DNA of 64,000 nt from CALCKU01 sp964654665 (lineage in GTDB: Bacteria > Pseudomonadota > Alphaproteobacteria > Caulobacterales > Maricaulaceae): positions 1-64,000 of the forward strand of contig CAZZKV010000005.1 of assembly GCA_964654665.1 (NCBI GenBank), written 5' to 3'. The notes under the pieces were generated by a model, which did no database searches, was not told the origin of the DNA, and saw only the letters and a program-made list of their open reading frames with translations. The translations under genes and the position numbers were made by a program. Below are positions 32,401-41,159 of this stretch, one piece after another; the first letter of the stretch is position 1, and each line of letters starts with the position of its first letter.

Positions 32401-32785
32401 GGTTTTCGGCCTTGTCGATCACATTGGCCTTTGCTCCAATCATCTCGACACCGTATTTTTCAAGCACGCCCATTTGCTCTAGTGCGAGAGCGGTATTCAG
32501 GGCCGTTTGCCCGCCCATTGTAGGTAAGAGTGCATCAGGTTTTTCGATGGCGATAATTTTTTCAACCATCTCTGGCGTAATTGGCTCGACATAAGTGGCA
32601 TCAGCCATACCGGGGTCGGTCATAATGGTGGCTGGGTTGGAATTCACAAGGATAACGCGGTAGCCTTCGTCTTTGAGGGCTTTACAAGCCTGAACGCCCG
32701 AATAATCAAATTCACAGGCTTGACCAATAACAATCGGTCCTGCACCAATTATGAGAATGCTTTGAATATCGGTTCTTTTTGGCAT
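29489..32785 (-). CDS. carB: Carbamoyl-phosphate synthase large subunit
   Basis: A 1098-residue CarB. It starts PKRTDIQSILIIGAGPIVIG, contains two ATP-grasp halves (RPAFTLGGTGGGVAYNVEEY in the first and RPSNVLGGRGMEIVDNDSEL in the second) and ends with an MGS-like allosteric domain. It makes carbamoyl phosphate from ammonia delivered by CarA, bicarbonate and 2 ATP, feeding arginine and pyrimidines. Start ATG 32785 is the canonical one; a TTG four codons upstream is possible but overlaps the T run of the leader. carA lies 4.5 kb away on the same strand, separated by three opposite-strand genes, so they are not in one operon. Confidence 0.97.
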   Translation of the reverse strand: MPKRTDIQSILIIGAGPIVIGQACEFDYSGVQACKALKDEGYRVILVNSNPATIMTDPGMADATYVEPITPEMVEKIIAIEKPDALLPTMGGQTALNTALALEQMGVLEKYGVEMIGAKANVIDKAENRERFAQAMTKIGLENPRATIITAPTNERGEADLAAGVAEAVAKLDYTGLPAIIRPAFTLGGTGGGVAYNVEEYEEIVRSGLAASPTHQVLVDESLLGWKEYEMEVVRDKADNCIIICAIENIDPMGVHTGDSITVAPALTLTDKEYQRMRDASIAVLREIGVETGGSNVQFGINPEDGRMVVIEMNPRVSRSSALASKATGFPIAKIAAKLAIGYTLDELDNDITGATPAAFEPTIDYVVTKIPRFAFEKFPGAKPVLTTAMRSVGEAMAIGRSFTESLQKALRSLETDLTGLNEIILDPTGEMDADELKNAMKARLSILAPDRLLVIAQAFRQGFTLEKIFQYTNIDPWFLRQIEALVKAENAMIKKGLPQTAAEWRAIKSEGFADARIAELTGNNEQTVRNARRTVGVRPVYKRVDTCAAEFTAKTPYMYSTYEAPSFNGIAQDEARVSDREKVIILGGGPNRIGQGIEFDYCCCHAAFALDDIGIESIMVNCNPETVSTDYDTSDRLYFEPLTEEDVLELIMTEQQAGTLRGVIVQFGGQTPLKLAEALEANNISLLGTKRDALDRAEDRERFKALVEKLGLKQPHNAIARNAKEAASAAAVVGYPLVLRPSNVLGGRGMEIVDNDSELNRYIMEAVKVSGKSPLLIDQYLRDAIEVDVDVICDGEAVYVAGVMEHIEEAGVHSGDSACSLPPYTLSQDIIAELGRQAEVLALELGVIGLMNTQFAVKDDVVYLIEVNPRASRTVPFVAKAIGQPIANIAAKVMAGKKLSEFDLSTAPQKHIAVKEAVFPFARFPGVDTVLGPEMRSTGEVMGLAETFGMAFAKSQLGGGVNLPASGKVFISVREHHKPLMAELARDLIDLGFSIIATGGTTKYLREQGLAIEYVKKVHEGRPHIVDAMKNGDVQLVFNTTSGKQSLKDSFSLRRTALTEKIPYFTTAAAARACVEAIKELSKTGYEVESLQTIAAR

Positions 32786-32787
32786 AT

Positions 32788-32843
32788 TTTGACCCAAAAA
32801 AAGGGTCCGGTTTTCTCTAAACAGGATAGAGGAATCGGGCCCG
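32788..32843 (-). promoter_or_regulatory. Candidate transcription attenuator in the carB leader
   Basis: On the minus strand, GGGCCCG (32843-32836) can pair with CCGGACCC (32810-32803) with one C-A mismatch, and a run of seven T follows. A second hairpin, GACCC-T7-GGGTC, shares the same bases and overlaps the region just before the carB ATG. Two mutually exclusive hairpins with a T run form the layout of an attenuator. No leader peptide was identified. Confidence 0.4.
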
Positions 32844-33049
32844 AAAAAGTAAATTGTCCTCTCCTATAGATTTGCAGGCGCGCTTGCAACTAATCTTCGG
32901 ATAAAATTCAGACCTTTTTTAAGGGCGCTGTATGTATAGGCAGATTAATGTTCGGTTATGATAGCTGTCCGTGTTTTTACAGGTAAATATTAGGGGACTT
33001 TCCCGTGGGCTTCTCTGTGCTATAGTTCTGTGATTATTAGAGGTGAATC

Positions 33050-33946
33050 ATGGTGAATCGGATGAATAGACGGCGAATGGGACGGCAAAGTCTGGGTGGT
33101 CGGCGGCGGGGTTATGCCCGGCGCAGTGGCGGCTTTCGTTGGCAGATCATGTTGGTTTTCGCCATTGGCGCTGCGGTTTATTATTTCGCCAACCAAAAAA
33201 CTGTACCCTATACGGGACGCAAGCAATTACGGACAATGAAACCGGCAGCCGAAATGCAGCTCGGCTTACAAAGCTATCAGCAAATTTTGCGAGATAATCG
33301 CCAAAATTTGGTGGAAAGTGGTCCTGTTGTTGACGCAGTGCGCGAAATCGGAGCCAAAATTGCCCGCGCAGCCTCTGATTCTGATCCGGGATTTGAATGG
33401 GCTTTTAATGTAATCGAGAGTGATCAAGCCAATGCGTTTGCTTTGCCCGGTGGGTATACGGCGGTGTATACAGGGTTAATTCCGATTGCGGAAAATAAGG
33501 ATGGTTTGGCCGTTATTATGGGGCATGAAGTTGGTCATGCTCTGGCTCATCACGGCGCAGAACGCATGGCCCAGCAAAATATGCAACGCATTGTAGGCGC
33601 TGGGGTGGCCATGGGCGCAGGCGGTATGGACTTTGGCGCGCAAAAAGCGGTTATGGGTGTGTTTGGCGGGATATCACAATATGGGTTTGCTCTGCCGTTT
33701 TCGCGTAAACATGAAAGCGAAGCCGATATGATTGGAATGATCTTGATGGCGAGGGCTTGTTATGATCCGCGCGAAGCGCCCAAATTATGGGAACGTATGG
33801 GGAAAAATGCAGGCGCTACACCGCCGGAGTTTCAATCCACCCACCCCAGTCCACAAACTCGCGTGGCTGATTTTAAAGCTATGATGCCTATGGCGGTGGA
33901 TATTTATAACGAAAACTGCGCCAATAAAATTACATTGCGCCAATAA
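33050..33946 (+). CDS. M48-family zinc metalloprotease
   Basis: A 298-residue protein with a basic N-terminus, one membrane helix (QIMLVFAIGAAVYYFANQ) and an M48 domain: zinc motif HEVGH at residues 159-163 and a downstream HESEADMIG providing the third ligand. It resembles Oma1/BepA-like envelope proteases without TPR repeats. It likely faces the periplasm and handles misfolded envelope proteins (inference). A 19-bp tandem repeat spans its stop codon. Confidence 0.9.
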   Translation: MVNRMNRRRMGRQSLGGRRRGYARRSGGFRWQIMLVFAIGAAVYYFANQKTVPYTGRKQLRTMKPAAEMQLGLQSYQQILRDNRQNLVESGPVVDAVREIGAKIARAASDSDPGFEWAFNVIESDQANAFALPGGYTAVYTGLIPIAENKDGLAVIMGHEVGHALAHHGAERMAQQNMQRIVGAGVAMGAGGMDFGAQKAVMGVFGGISQYGFALPFSRKHESEADMIGMILMARACYDPREAPKLWERMGKNAGATPPEFQSTHPSPQTRVADFKAMMPMAVDIYNENCANKITLRQ

Positions 33947-33958
33947 AATGACATTGCG
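33921..33958 (+). repeat. 19-bp imperfect tandem duplication at the M48 stop codon
   Basis: CCAATAAAATTACATTGCG (33921-33939) is followed directly by CCAATAAAATGACATTGCG (33940-33958), one mismatch in 19. The second copy, read in the same frame, provides the stop (CAATAA). Without the duplication the frame would have ended TLR and then TAG, so the change adds only one residue. Confidence 0.8.
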
Positions 33959-33972
33959 TTAGGAAAATTTCT

Positions 33973-35001
33973 ATGGCTGATACAGTTCTTGTAACCGGAA
34001 TTTCCGGATTTATCGCCTCCCATATTGCGGTGAATTTATTGGGTAAGGGGTATAAGGTACGCGGAAGTGTCCGAAATTTGGCCAAGGGGGAACGCATTGT
34101 CGCAGCCTTGGCGGCGGGCGGTGCGGATGTTTCAAAGCTGGAGCTTGTCGAAGCTAATCTGGGCGCGGATATGGGCTGGGCAGAGGCGGTAAAGGACTGC
34201 CGTTTTATTCAACATATAGCGTCCCCCTTTCCGTTGGAGGCCCCGCGAGACCGCGAAGCTTTGGTGCCCGAAGCCCGTGCCGGGGCGCAGCGTGTTTTGG
34301 AGCATGGATTTTCCGCAGGCGCCGAGCGAATTGTGCTGACATCATCTATGGTATCTATGATGGGGCAAAAGGGGCGCGGCGCGCATATGCGTGTAACTGA
34401 AGATGATTGGTCGGACCCTGATTGGAAACCGCTGACGGCTTATCCGGTGTCGAAAACACGGGCTGAAATATCGGCTTGGGCTTATGCCGATGCACAAGGA
34501 CTTAAGGAGAAATTGGTAACAGTGTGCCCCGGGCTTGTATTTGGACCGGACCCGTATAAAAACGGCGGGGCGTCGTTGGGCCTTATTAAAGCTATGTTCG
34601 ATGGCGATTTCCCGCGTGTGCCGAAAATTTCTTACCCGATTATTGACGTGCGCGATTGTGCGTCTATCCATGTCAAAGCGATGAGTGCTTCCAAAGCCGG
34701 TGGACGCCGACTTATGGCTGCGGGGCAAACGTTGTGGTTTAAAGAGGTCAGTAATATTTTAAGAACGGAATATCCCCACGCGGCAAAACTGCCCAAGGGT
34801 GATTTTCCGAATATGATTGTCCGTATTGCGGCGTTATTTGATGACCGCATTAAAGGCGTTTTACCCGATCTTGGCACATTTCATGAAGCCGATTCCGGTT
34901 ATGTTACCAATATAACCGGTGTTATACCCCGCCCAGCCAAAGAAGCGATATTAGCCGCTGCTGCGAGCTTGATTGCTAATGGCACCATCTCTGCCGGTTA
35001 G
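33973..35001 (+). CDS. NAD(P)-dependent epimerase/reductase (dihydroflavonol-reductase-like)
   Basis: A 342-residue extended short-chain dehydrogenase. The Rossmann motif is VTGISGFIASHIAVNLL, the catalytic YxxxK is AYPVSKTRAE, and SSMVSMMG supplies the Ser. It resembles bacterial aldehyde reductases of the dihydroflavonol 4-reductase type; the substrate cannot be told. It is 26 bases after the M48 stop, probably co-transcribed. Confidence 0.85.
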   Translation: MADTVLVTGISGFIASHIAVNLLGKGYKVRGSVRNLAKGERIVAALAAGGADVSKLELVEANLGADMGWAEAVKDCRFIQHIASPFPLEAPRDREALVPEARAGAQRVLEHGFSAGAERIVLTSSMVSMMGQKGRGAHMRVTEDDWSDPDWKPLTAYPVSKTRAEISAWAYADAQGLKEKLVTVCPGLVFGPDPYKNGGASLGLIKAMFDGDFPRVPKISYPIIDVRDCASIHVKAMSASKAGGRRLMAAGQTLWFKEVSNILRTEYPHAAKLPKGDFPNMIVRIAALFDDRIKGVLPDLGTFHEADSGYVTNITGVIPRPAKEAILAAAASLIANGTISAG

Positions 35002-35189
35002 GGGCGTGTTAAAGCCGCGGCTATTCAAAGAAGCGGGATATTTGACCTTGCTAATACAGGTCCTCATTCCTGTTCCGATATTCACATTACAGGCGAATAA
35101 GGATAATTAAATCGCGCGAATAGTAATTAGCTATATCCACAGCGCCTATGAAAGCCTAGAGGACGCGGCTTAACGCGCGAAAGTTCCTC

Positions 35190-37256
35190 ATGACTGATTT
35201 TCATTCTATTCACCCTGCATTGGCCGCGGCACTCCGTAAGAAAGGTTATAGTGTTTTAACACCCGTACAAGAGGCTGTTGTCGCTCCGAAATTGCGCGAT
35301 GTGGATGTCCTCGTTTCGGCCCAGACGGGTTCGGGTAAAACTGTCGCGTTTGGCATGTCTCTGGCACCGACATTATTGGGCAAAGCGGAACAGTTTTTGC
35401 CTGCGGATCATCCATTGGCTGTTGTTATTGCCCCAACGCGGGAGTTGGCATTACAGGTCAAACGCGAACTCGATTGGCTTTACAGGGAGGCTCAAGCCAA
35501 ACTGGTAAGCTGTGTTGGGGGTATGGATATGCGCGATGAGCGTCGGGCTTTGGCACGCGGCGCTCATATTGTCGTTGGTACACCTGGCCGCCTGTGTGAC
35601 CATATTAAACGTGGTTCGCTCGATATGTCAGCGTTGAAGGCCGTTGTTCTGGATGAAGCGGATGAAATGCTCAAAATGGGTTTTCGCGAAGAATTGGAAC
35701 TTATTCTGGGCGCGGCCCCGGATGTGCGGCGCACACTTATGTTCTCGGCGACTGTACCACAGGCAATTATAGGGATAACCCAAAAATATCAACGCAATGC
35801 GGTGCGGGTCAATACGGCGGCTGGGGCGAAACAACATCTGGATATTGAATATCGCATTTTATCCGTGACCCCTTCCGACAAAGAAAATGCCATCATTAAT
35901 GTGCTGCGATATTATGATGCTAAAAATGCCATTGTCTTTGGTGATACACGGGTGGCGGTGAACCGTATGACTAGCCGATTTAATAATCGGGGATTTTCCG
36001 TTGTGGCCTTATCAGGTGAACTGTCACAAAAGGAACGGAGCCATGCCCTACAAGCTTTACGCGATGGACGGGCTAAGGTTTGTATTGCTACGGATGTTGC
36101 AGCACGCGGACTGGATTTGCCGGATTTGGAGTTGGTAATTCATGCTGATATTCCAAAAAATAAAGAAACGCTATTACACCGGAGCGGACGGACAGGCCGT
36201 GCGGGCCGAAAAGGAGTTAGTGCACTAATTGTTCCGCATTCGGGGCGACGGCGCATAGAACGCCTGCTCAAAGAGGCTAAAATTACAGCTGAGTGGGCGG
36301 CCCCGCCTTCGGCCGGTGATGTGATAGACCGCGATAATGAGCGCCTTATTGCCGATCTTGTTCTCACGGAACCGGTGACAGAGGAGGAGCGTATAATGGT
36401 GGCGAGGATGCTCAAAGCGCATGATCCCGAACATTTGGCCACATGTTACATTCGGCAATATCGCGCAGGCCGTTCTGCGCCAGAAGAGTTGATCGGGGCG
36501 GACGAGATTTATGATCCATCGCTGGACGGCGGGCGGCGAGAGCGTAAGCCGCGCAGCCGTAATGATTTTGACAATGGGGTTTGGTTTTTATTGAATTTAG
36601 GGCGGAAGCAAAAGGCTGAGCCCCGTTGGATATTGCCGATGTTGTGTAAGTCGGGGGATTTGAAAAAATCAGAAATTGGATCGATAAAAATCACTGAAAG
36701 ACAAACATTTGTTGAAATCGCGCCTCAAGGGGTAGACCGGTTTGAACAAGCGATCGGACCTCAAGGCAAGATCGAGAAAGCGATTACAGCGCGCCGGATT
36801 GATGGACAACCCGATTTTAGCGAGAATAGCCGTGGTGCCCGCCCGCCTGTTAAACGGGAGCGTTCCAGAAACAAGGATAAAGATCGTAAAGGTAAAGGAC
36901 ATAACGATAAAAGTGCTAAAACGCCACGGCCGCCAGATGATAATAATGCAAGGTCTCCGTATAGAACAAAGACAGCGGCAAAAGCGGCGGCGAAAGATGT
37001 AGGCACAGCGACAGCTGTGCATTATGGTGCGGTTCCAGATTATTCGAAAACTGGAAAAAAGCCCCATAAAAAGAAGCTCGCCCGCGCCCGTAAAAGAGCT
37101 GAACAAGCGGGTGAAGGCCATAGCAAGACGGGGTCTGACAAGACCAAGAGCGGAAAATCGGGTGGTCAACACCCCCCGAAACGTCGAGTTAAACCTAAAT
37201 CAACGGGCGCTGTTAAACAGGGCGGCGCTACGTTTAAAGGTAAAAAGCGTCGTTAG
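35190..37256 (+). CDS. DEAD-box RNA helicase with DbpA-type RNA-binding domain
   Basis: A 688-residue helicase. It has Q motif GYSVLTPVQEAVV, motif I AQTGSGKT (residues 44-51), motif II VLDEADEM, motif III SAT and motif VI HRSGRTGRAGR. After the helicase core a DbpA/CsdA-type RNA-binding region lies at about residues 465-550 (NGVWFLLNLGRKQKAEPRWI and RQTFVEIAPQGVD). The last 130 residues are highly basic and low in complexity (Lys/Arg/Pro-rich). Likely roles are 50S assembly or cold-response RNA unwinding. The end converges with carA, 21 bases away. Confidence 0.92.
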   Translation: MTDFHSIHPALAAALRKKGYSVLTPVQEAVVAPKLRDVDVLVSAQTGSGKTVAFGMSLAPTLLGKAEQFLPADHPLAVVIAPTRELALQVKRELDWLYREAQAKLVSCVGGMDMRDERRALARGAHIVVGTPGRLCDHIKRGSLDMSALKAVVLDEADEMLKMGFREELELILGAAPDVRRTLMFSATVPQAIIGITQKYQRNAVRVNTAAGAKQHLDIEYRILSVTPSDKENAIINVLRYYDAKNAIVFGDTRVAVNRMTSRFNNRGFSVVALSGELSQKERSHALQALRDGRAKVCIATDVAARGLDLPDLELVIHADIPKNKETLLHRSGRTGRAGRKGVSALIVPHSGRRRIERLLKEAKITAEWAAPPSAGDVIDRDNERLIADLVLTEPVTEEERIMVARMLKAHDPEHLATCYIRQYRAGRSAPEELIGADEIYDPSLDGGRRERKPRSRNDFDNGVWFLLNLGRKQKAEPRWILPMLCKSGDLKKSEIGSIKITERQTFVEIAPQGVDRFEQAIGPQGKIEKAITARRIDGQPDFSENSRGARPPVKRERSRNKDKDRKGKGHNDKSAKTPRPPDDNNARSPYRTKTAAKAAAKDVGTATAVHYGAVPDYSKTGKKPHKKKLARARKRAEQAGEGHSKTGSDKTKSGKSGGQHPPKRRVKPKSTGAVKQGGATFKGKKRR

Positions 37257-37277
37257 CCCTATCGCTGGTAGGCCTAT

Positions 37278-38429
37278 TTATAAGGCTTGGGCAAAACGCT
37301 CAAACAAATAAAAACTATCCTGTGGTCCGGGACTGGCTTCGGGGTGATGTTGTACAGAAAAAACAGGTTTGCCTTTTAGGCGAATGCCGCAATTCGATCC
37401 GTCAAAGAGCGAAATGTGAGTTTGTTCTACTGTGCTAGGCAGGCTGTTCTGATCGACGGCAAAACCGTGATTCATAGAGACAATTTCGACCTTATTGGTG
37501 GTGTAATCTTTCACGGGATGGTTCGCGCCGTGATGCCCTTGTTCCATTTTAACCGTTTTAGCGCCCAAGGCGAGGGCCAGCATTTGATGTCCCAGACAGA
37601 TTCCCAAAACGGGTTTGTCGGCCGCGATCAAAGCCTGAATAACGGGGATAGCATAAGTGCCGGTTGCCGCCGGATCGCCAGGGCCATTGGATAGGACAAT
37701 GCCATCCGGATTAAGCGCTAGAATGTCATCGGCTGAAACTGTGGCCGGAACAACAGTGACTTTCATACCGGCGGTAACAAGATTTCGTAAAATATTGCGC
37801 TTAACACCATAATCGATCAACGCTACCGATTTAACCCCAGCCTTGTCTTCAAACCCTTCTGGCCAAACCCATCGGGCTTGTGTCCAGTCAAAGGCTGATT
37901 GTGTGGTTACATCTTTGGCTAGGTCAGCTCCGATTAGCCCATTCCAGCCGCGGGCCATAGTGGCGAGTTTGTCAATGTCAAAATCACCTTTCGGGTCATG
38001 GGCAATGACGCCGTTAGGCATACCATTATCGCGGATAAAAGCGGTAAGGGCACGTGTATCTATACCGGACAAGCCTATAATATTACGGTTTTCCATCCAG
38101 ATGTCTAAAGGCCCTTCGCTACGCCAGTTAGATGGCGGCGTAATGGGTTGACGAAAAATAGCCCCGCGCGCAGCGATTTGGGCCGTCGAGGTTGCCGCTT
38201 CTTCGTCCTCTGTCGTTATCCCTGTATTGCCAATATGGGGGAAGGTAAAACAAATCACTTGTTGGGCATAAGATGGGTCTGTCAGAATTTCTTGATATCC
38301 CGTCATGGCTGTATTAAAGCAAATTTCCCCTATAGCTGCGCCTTGTGCACCACATCCTTGTCCATAAAAGACAGTGCCATCAGCTAAGACTAGAACACCG
38401 GTCATAATTGGGTCATTATTATCCTGCAT
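37278..38429 (-). CDS. carA: Carbamoyl-phosphate synthase small subunit
   Basis: A CarA glutaminase subunit of 383 residues. The N-terminal TGVLVLADGTVFYGQGCG is followed by a class I amidotransferase domain with the nucleophile elbow GICLGHQMLALALGA and the catalytic His-Glu in SVQHHPEASPGP. It supplies ammonia to CarB. Several in-frame ATGs exist; I report 38429 (MQDNNDP), while 38405 (MTGVLVLAD) is about as likely, since neither has a clear ribosome-binding site. Confidence 0.95.
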   Translation of the reverse strand: MQDNNDPIMTGVLVLADGTVFYGQGCGAQGAAIGEICFNTAMTGYQEILTDPSYAQQVICFTFPHIGNTGITTEDEEAATSTAQIAARGAIFRQPITPPSNWRSEGPLDIWMENRNIIGLSGIDTRALTAFIRDNGMPNGVIAHDPKGDFDIDKLATMARGWNGLIGADLAKDVTTQSAFDWTQARWVWPEGFEDKAGVKSVALIDYGVKRNILRNLVTAGMKVTVVPATVSADDILALNPDGIVLSNGPGDPAATGTYAIPVIQALIAADKPVLGICLGHQMLALALGAKTVKMEQGHHGANHPVKDYTTNKVEIVSMNHGFAVDQNSLPSTVEQTHISLFDGSNCGIRLKGKPVFSVQHHPEASPGPQDSFYLFERFAQAL

Positions 38430-38678
38430 GGGTATTTTTTGTTCTTGTGTTTTCTGTTTTTGGCTCATAAAGGCTCGGCTTTGCATCTTTTGCGGGTTGT
38501 TGCCCGTCCGCCGCGTCTTTTAAATATGCGATGGGAGGATGCAAGAGGCAAAACACGTTCAGGCTTGGCCTTTGCGTATTTTGTCTATAATATTGACCGG
38601 ATTTCGTCTATTTGGGGAGATGATTTCGGAAATGCGTATATTAATTCGAATCGGGCGCACGGTTTGGAAAAGGATATT

Positions 38679-39140
38679 ATGGCCCTCAGAGACTCTATTT
38701 CATCAGCAACGAAAGACGCGATGAAAGCAAAAGACCCGTTACGGGTATCCACATTACGGTTAATTAGCGCGGCGATTAAAGACCGAGACATTGCGGCACG
38801 TTCGGAAGATCGTTGCGGTGGTATTGATGACGGTGAAATTCTTTCACTTTTAGCCAAAATGGTTAAACAGCGCGAGGAAAGTGCTAAAACTTATGATGAT
38901 AATGGCCGTCCAGAGTTGGCCGAGCGAGAGCGCTCGGAAATCGGAATTGTCCGCGACTTTATGCCAAAACCACTTACAGATGATGATATGAAGGCCGCTA
39001 TTACTAAAATCGTTGAAGATAGCGGGGCGACATGCCTAAAGGATATGGGTAAAATCATGGGTAAACTTAAGACAGATTACGCAGGCCGTATTGATATGGG
39101 CAAAGCTGGCGCTATCGTGAAGGATCATCTTTGTAGCTAA
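38679..39140 (+). CDS. GatB/YqeY-domain protein
   Basis: A 153-residue protein of the YqeY family: LRDSISSATKDAMKAKDPLR, STLRLISAAIKDRDIA and IGIVRDFMPKPLTDDDM. It is related to the tail domain of the GatB amidotransferase, which binds tRNA; YqeY itself has no proven activity. The start ATG 38679 has AAAAGGAT upstream. In alphaproteobacteria it commonly sits between carA and dnaG, as here. The 249 bases before it, shared with divergent carA, hold no other gene. Confidence 0.9.
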   Translation: MALRDSISSATKDAMKAKDPLRVSTLRLISAAIKDRDIAARSEDRCGGIDDGEILSLLAKMVKQREESAKTYDDNGRPELAERERSEIGIVRDFMPKPLTDDDMKAAITKIVEDSGATCLKDMGKIMGKLKTDYAGRIDMGKAGAIVKDHLCS

Positions 39141-39236
39141 TACGGGTCTATCCGATACTCGCGCTGCAAACGGTCATCCACGTAAAAAACAGCATGACGA
39201 CTCGTAAAACCGTGCTCAAGCGCTTAAGTAAACCCT

Positions 39237-41063
39237 ATGCGCTTTGGTGAAAATTTCCTTGATGAGATTAAACAACGCGTCCGTCCATCGGATGTCGTAG
39301 GTCGCCATGTGAAATTAAAGCGTCAGGGCCGAGAATTCGCAGGGCTTTCCCCTTTCACTAATGAAAAAACCCCGAGTTTTTTTGTGAATGATGAAAAAGG
39401 GTTTTATCATTGTTTTTCATCTGGAAAACATGGGGACCAAATTAGCTTTTTGATGGAAGTCGAAGGCTTATCCTTCCCTGAAGCGGTTGAAAAATTGGCG
39501 GGTATGGCGGGTATTGCCATGCCGCAGGCTGACCCGGATGCCGAGCGTCGGGCTTTGCGTAATAAAAAAACCGTTAGCTGGATGGAACAAGCACAAATTT
39601 TCTTTGCTAAATCTATGATGCGTGATGTTGGAACGCATGCACGGGATTATCTTAAAGGGCGCGGATTGACAAAAACTGCAGCGGATGATTTTGGTTTAGG
39701 GTTTGCTCCGGACAGCTTTAACGCATTGCGTGATGAGCTGACGCAGCAAGGGGCGAGTGTAAAAATGTTGGTAGATGCGGGTTTGCTCATTGAACCAGAG
39801 GATCAGAGCCGTGATCCATGGGACCGGTTTCGTAACCGGATTATGTTCCCTATTCATGATGCGCGGGGGCGGTTGGTAGCGTTTGGCGGGCGGGCCATGG
39901 AAAAAGATGCCAAGGCCAAATATCTCAATTCGCCGGAGACCAATATTTTTCATAAAGGCAAGCTGCTCTATAATTATCCGCGTGCCCGCAAAGCCTTGGC
40001 GGATCCGAAAAATAACGCACGGGGAATGATTGTAGCCGAAGGCTACATGGATGTCATTGCTCTCTCTCGAGCGGGTTTTACCCATGCTGTCGCTCCGTTG
40101 GGTACGGCTCTGACCGAAGATCAACTGGAGTTGTTGTGGCGGGCAGGCCCGGAACCTATCCTGTGTTTTGATGGAGACAAGGCGGGATTGCGGGCTGCGT
40201 TTCGTTCTGTGGAACGGGCCTTGCCGCTTGTTAAGCCCGGACAATCCCTGCGCTTTGCCTTGCTGCCAGAGGGGCAAGATCCGGATGATTTGATTCGAGC
40301 CCAAGGAGCCCCGGCAATGCAATCTGTTTTGGAAGCGGCTGTACCTTTGGTGGATATGTTGTGGCAACGCGAGCTTGATGCCGCGCCGCTTAGCACGCCA
40401 GAAGATAAGGCTGGTCTTAAAAGCCGTATATATGCACTGCTAAAAGATATCACCCATGACGGGGTGCGCGAACAGTATAAATCGGCATTGCTGGATAAAT
40501 TTGATGCTGCTTTTGGATGGGCGGCCAAAGGGCCTTTTAGCCGATCTGCTTATAATAATGGGTATAAAACGGCTAAAGCCAGCCCTGCGCTTAAAGCGCA
40601 AATGAAAGAGGATGCTGTGGTTGCAGGGCGTGAGAAACGTTTGATTGGCGCTATTATCGAGTTTCCCGAACTATTAGAGATTGTTGATCATCGTCTTTTT
40701 GAGTTGGAATTTATCTCAGAATTAGGACGATCTTTACAAAGGGCTGTTCTAACTTACTGGCAAAGTACAAATGGGGTTGAAAAACGCACTATTCATGACC
40801 ATATAGAGCAAGAAGGACTGGAACATTATTTACGGGATATCCGGCGAGGTCGTCTACTGATCATAGCGGCTTTCGGAGGATTCGATGCAAACCTGAACGA
40901 CAGAGCAGCTTTTTGGCTTACCGAAGCTGACGCCCATATGGGGCAAAATCAGGAAGACAGCGCTCGTAACGACACCCGGTCCCGTATGGCGGAGGCAATC
41001 CGCAGCGACGATAAAGACGGGCTTGCCCGTCATATCAGAGCTGCGAAGACCCTCCGAGATTAG
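39237..41063 (+). CDS. dnaG: DNA primase with degenerate zinc motif
   Basis: A 608-residue DnaG. It has an N-terminal zinc-binding-like domain, a TOPRIM core (MIVAEGYMDVIALSRAG and LCFDGDKAGLRAA) and a C-terminal helicase-binding domain. It makes RNA primers at the fork. The usual Cys-x2-His ... Cys-x2-Cys ligands are largely lost: Ser38, Thr41, Cys59 and Ser62 (GLSPFTNEKTPSF and HCFSSGKHGD), leaving one. The fold may not hold zinc, as in other alphaproteobacterial primases (inference). It lies ahead of rpoD in the ancestral macromolecular-synthesis order. Confidence 0.96.
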   Translation: MRFGENFLDEIKQRVRPSDVVGRHVKLKRQGREFAGLSPFTNEKTPSFFVNDEKGFYHCFSSGKHGDQISFLMEVEGLSFPEAVEKLAGMAGIAMPQADPDAERRALRNKKTVSWMEQAQIFFAKSMMRDVGTHARDYLKGRGLTKTAADDFGLGFAPDSFNALRDELTQQGASVKMLVDAGLLIEPEDQSRDPWDRFRNRIMFPIHDARGRLVAFGGRAMEKDAKAKYLNSPETNIFHKGKLLYNYPRARKALADPKNNARGMIVAEGYMDVIALSRAGFTHAVAPLGTALTEDQLELLWRAGPEPILCFDGDKAGLRAAFRSVERALPLVKPGQSLRFALLPEGQDPDDLIRAQGAPAMQSVLEAAVPLVDMLWQRELDAAPLSTPEDKAGLKSRIYALLKDITHDGVREQYKSALLDKFDAAFGWAAKGPFSRSAYNNGYKTAKASPALKAQMKEDAVVAGREKRLIGAIIEFPELLEIVDHRLFELEFISELGRSLQRAVLTYWQSTNGVEKRTIHDHIEQEGLEHYLRDIRRGRLLIIAAFGGFDANLNDRAAFWLTEADAHMGQNQEDSARNDTRSRMAEAIRSDDKDGLARHIRAAKTLRD

Positions 41064-41159
41064 ATTTAAACGCTTGCTGCTGAGGGGGAACTCAGGCGGT
41101 AGGCTCGCTATTTAAGATAGGCCGCCTGATCAGGCTGCTTGTCGCCGGAGTAATGTCAT

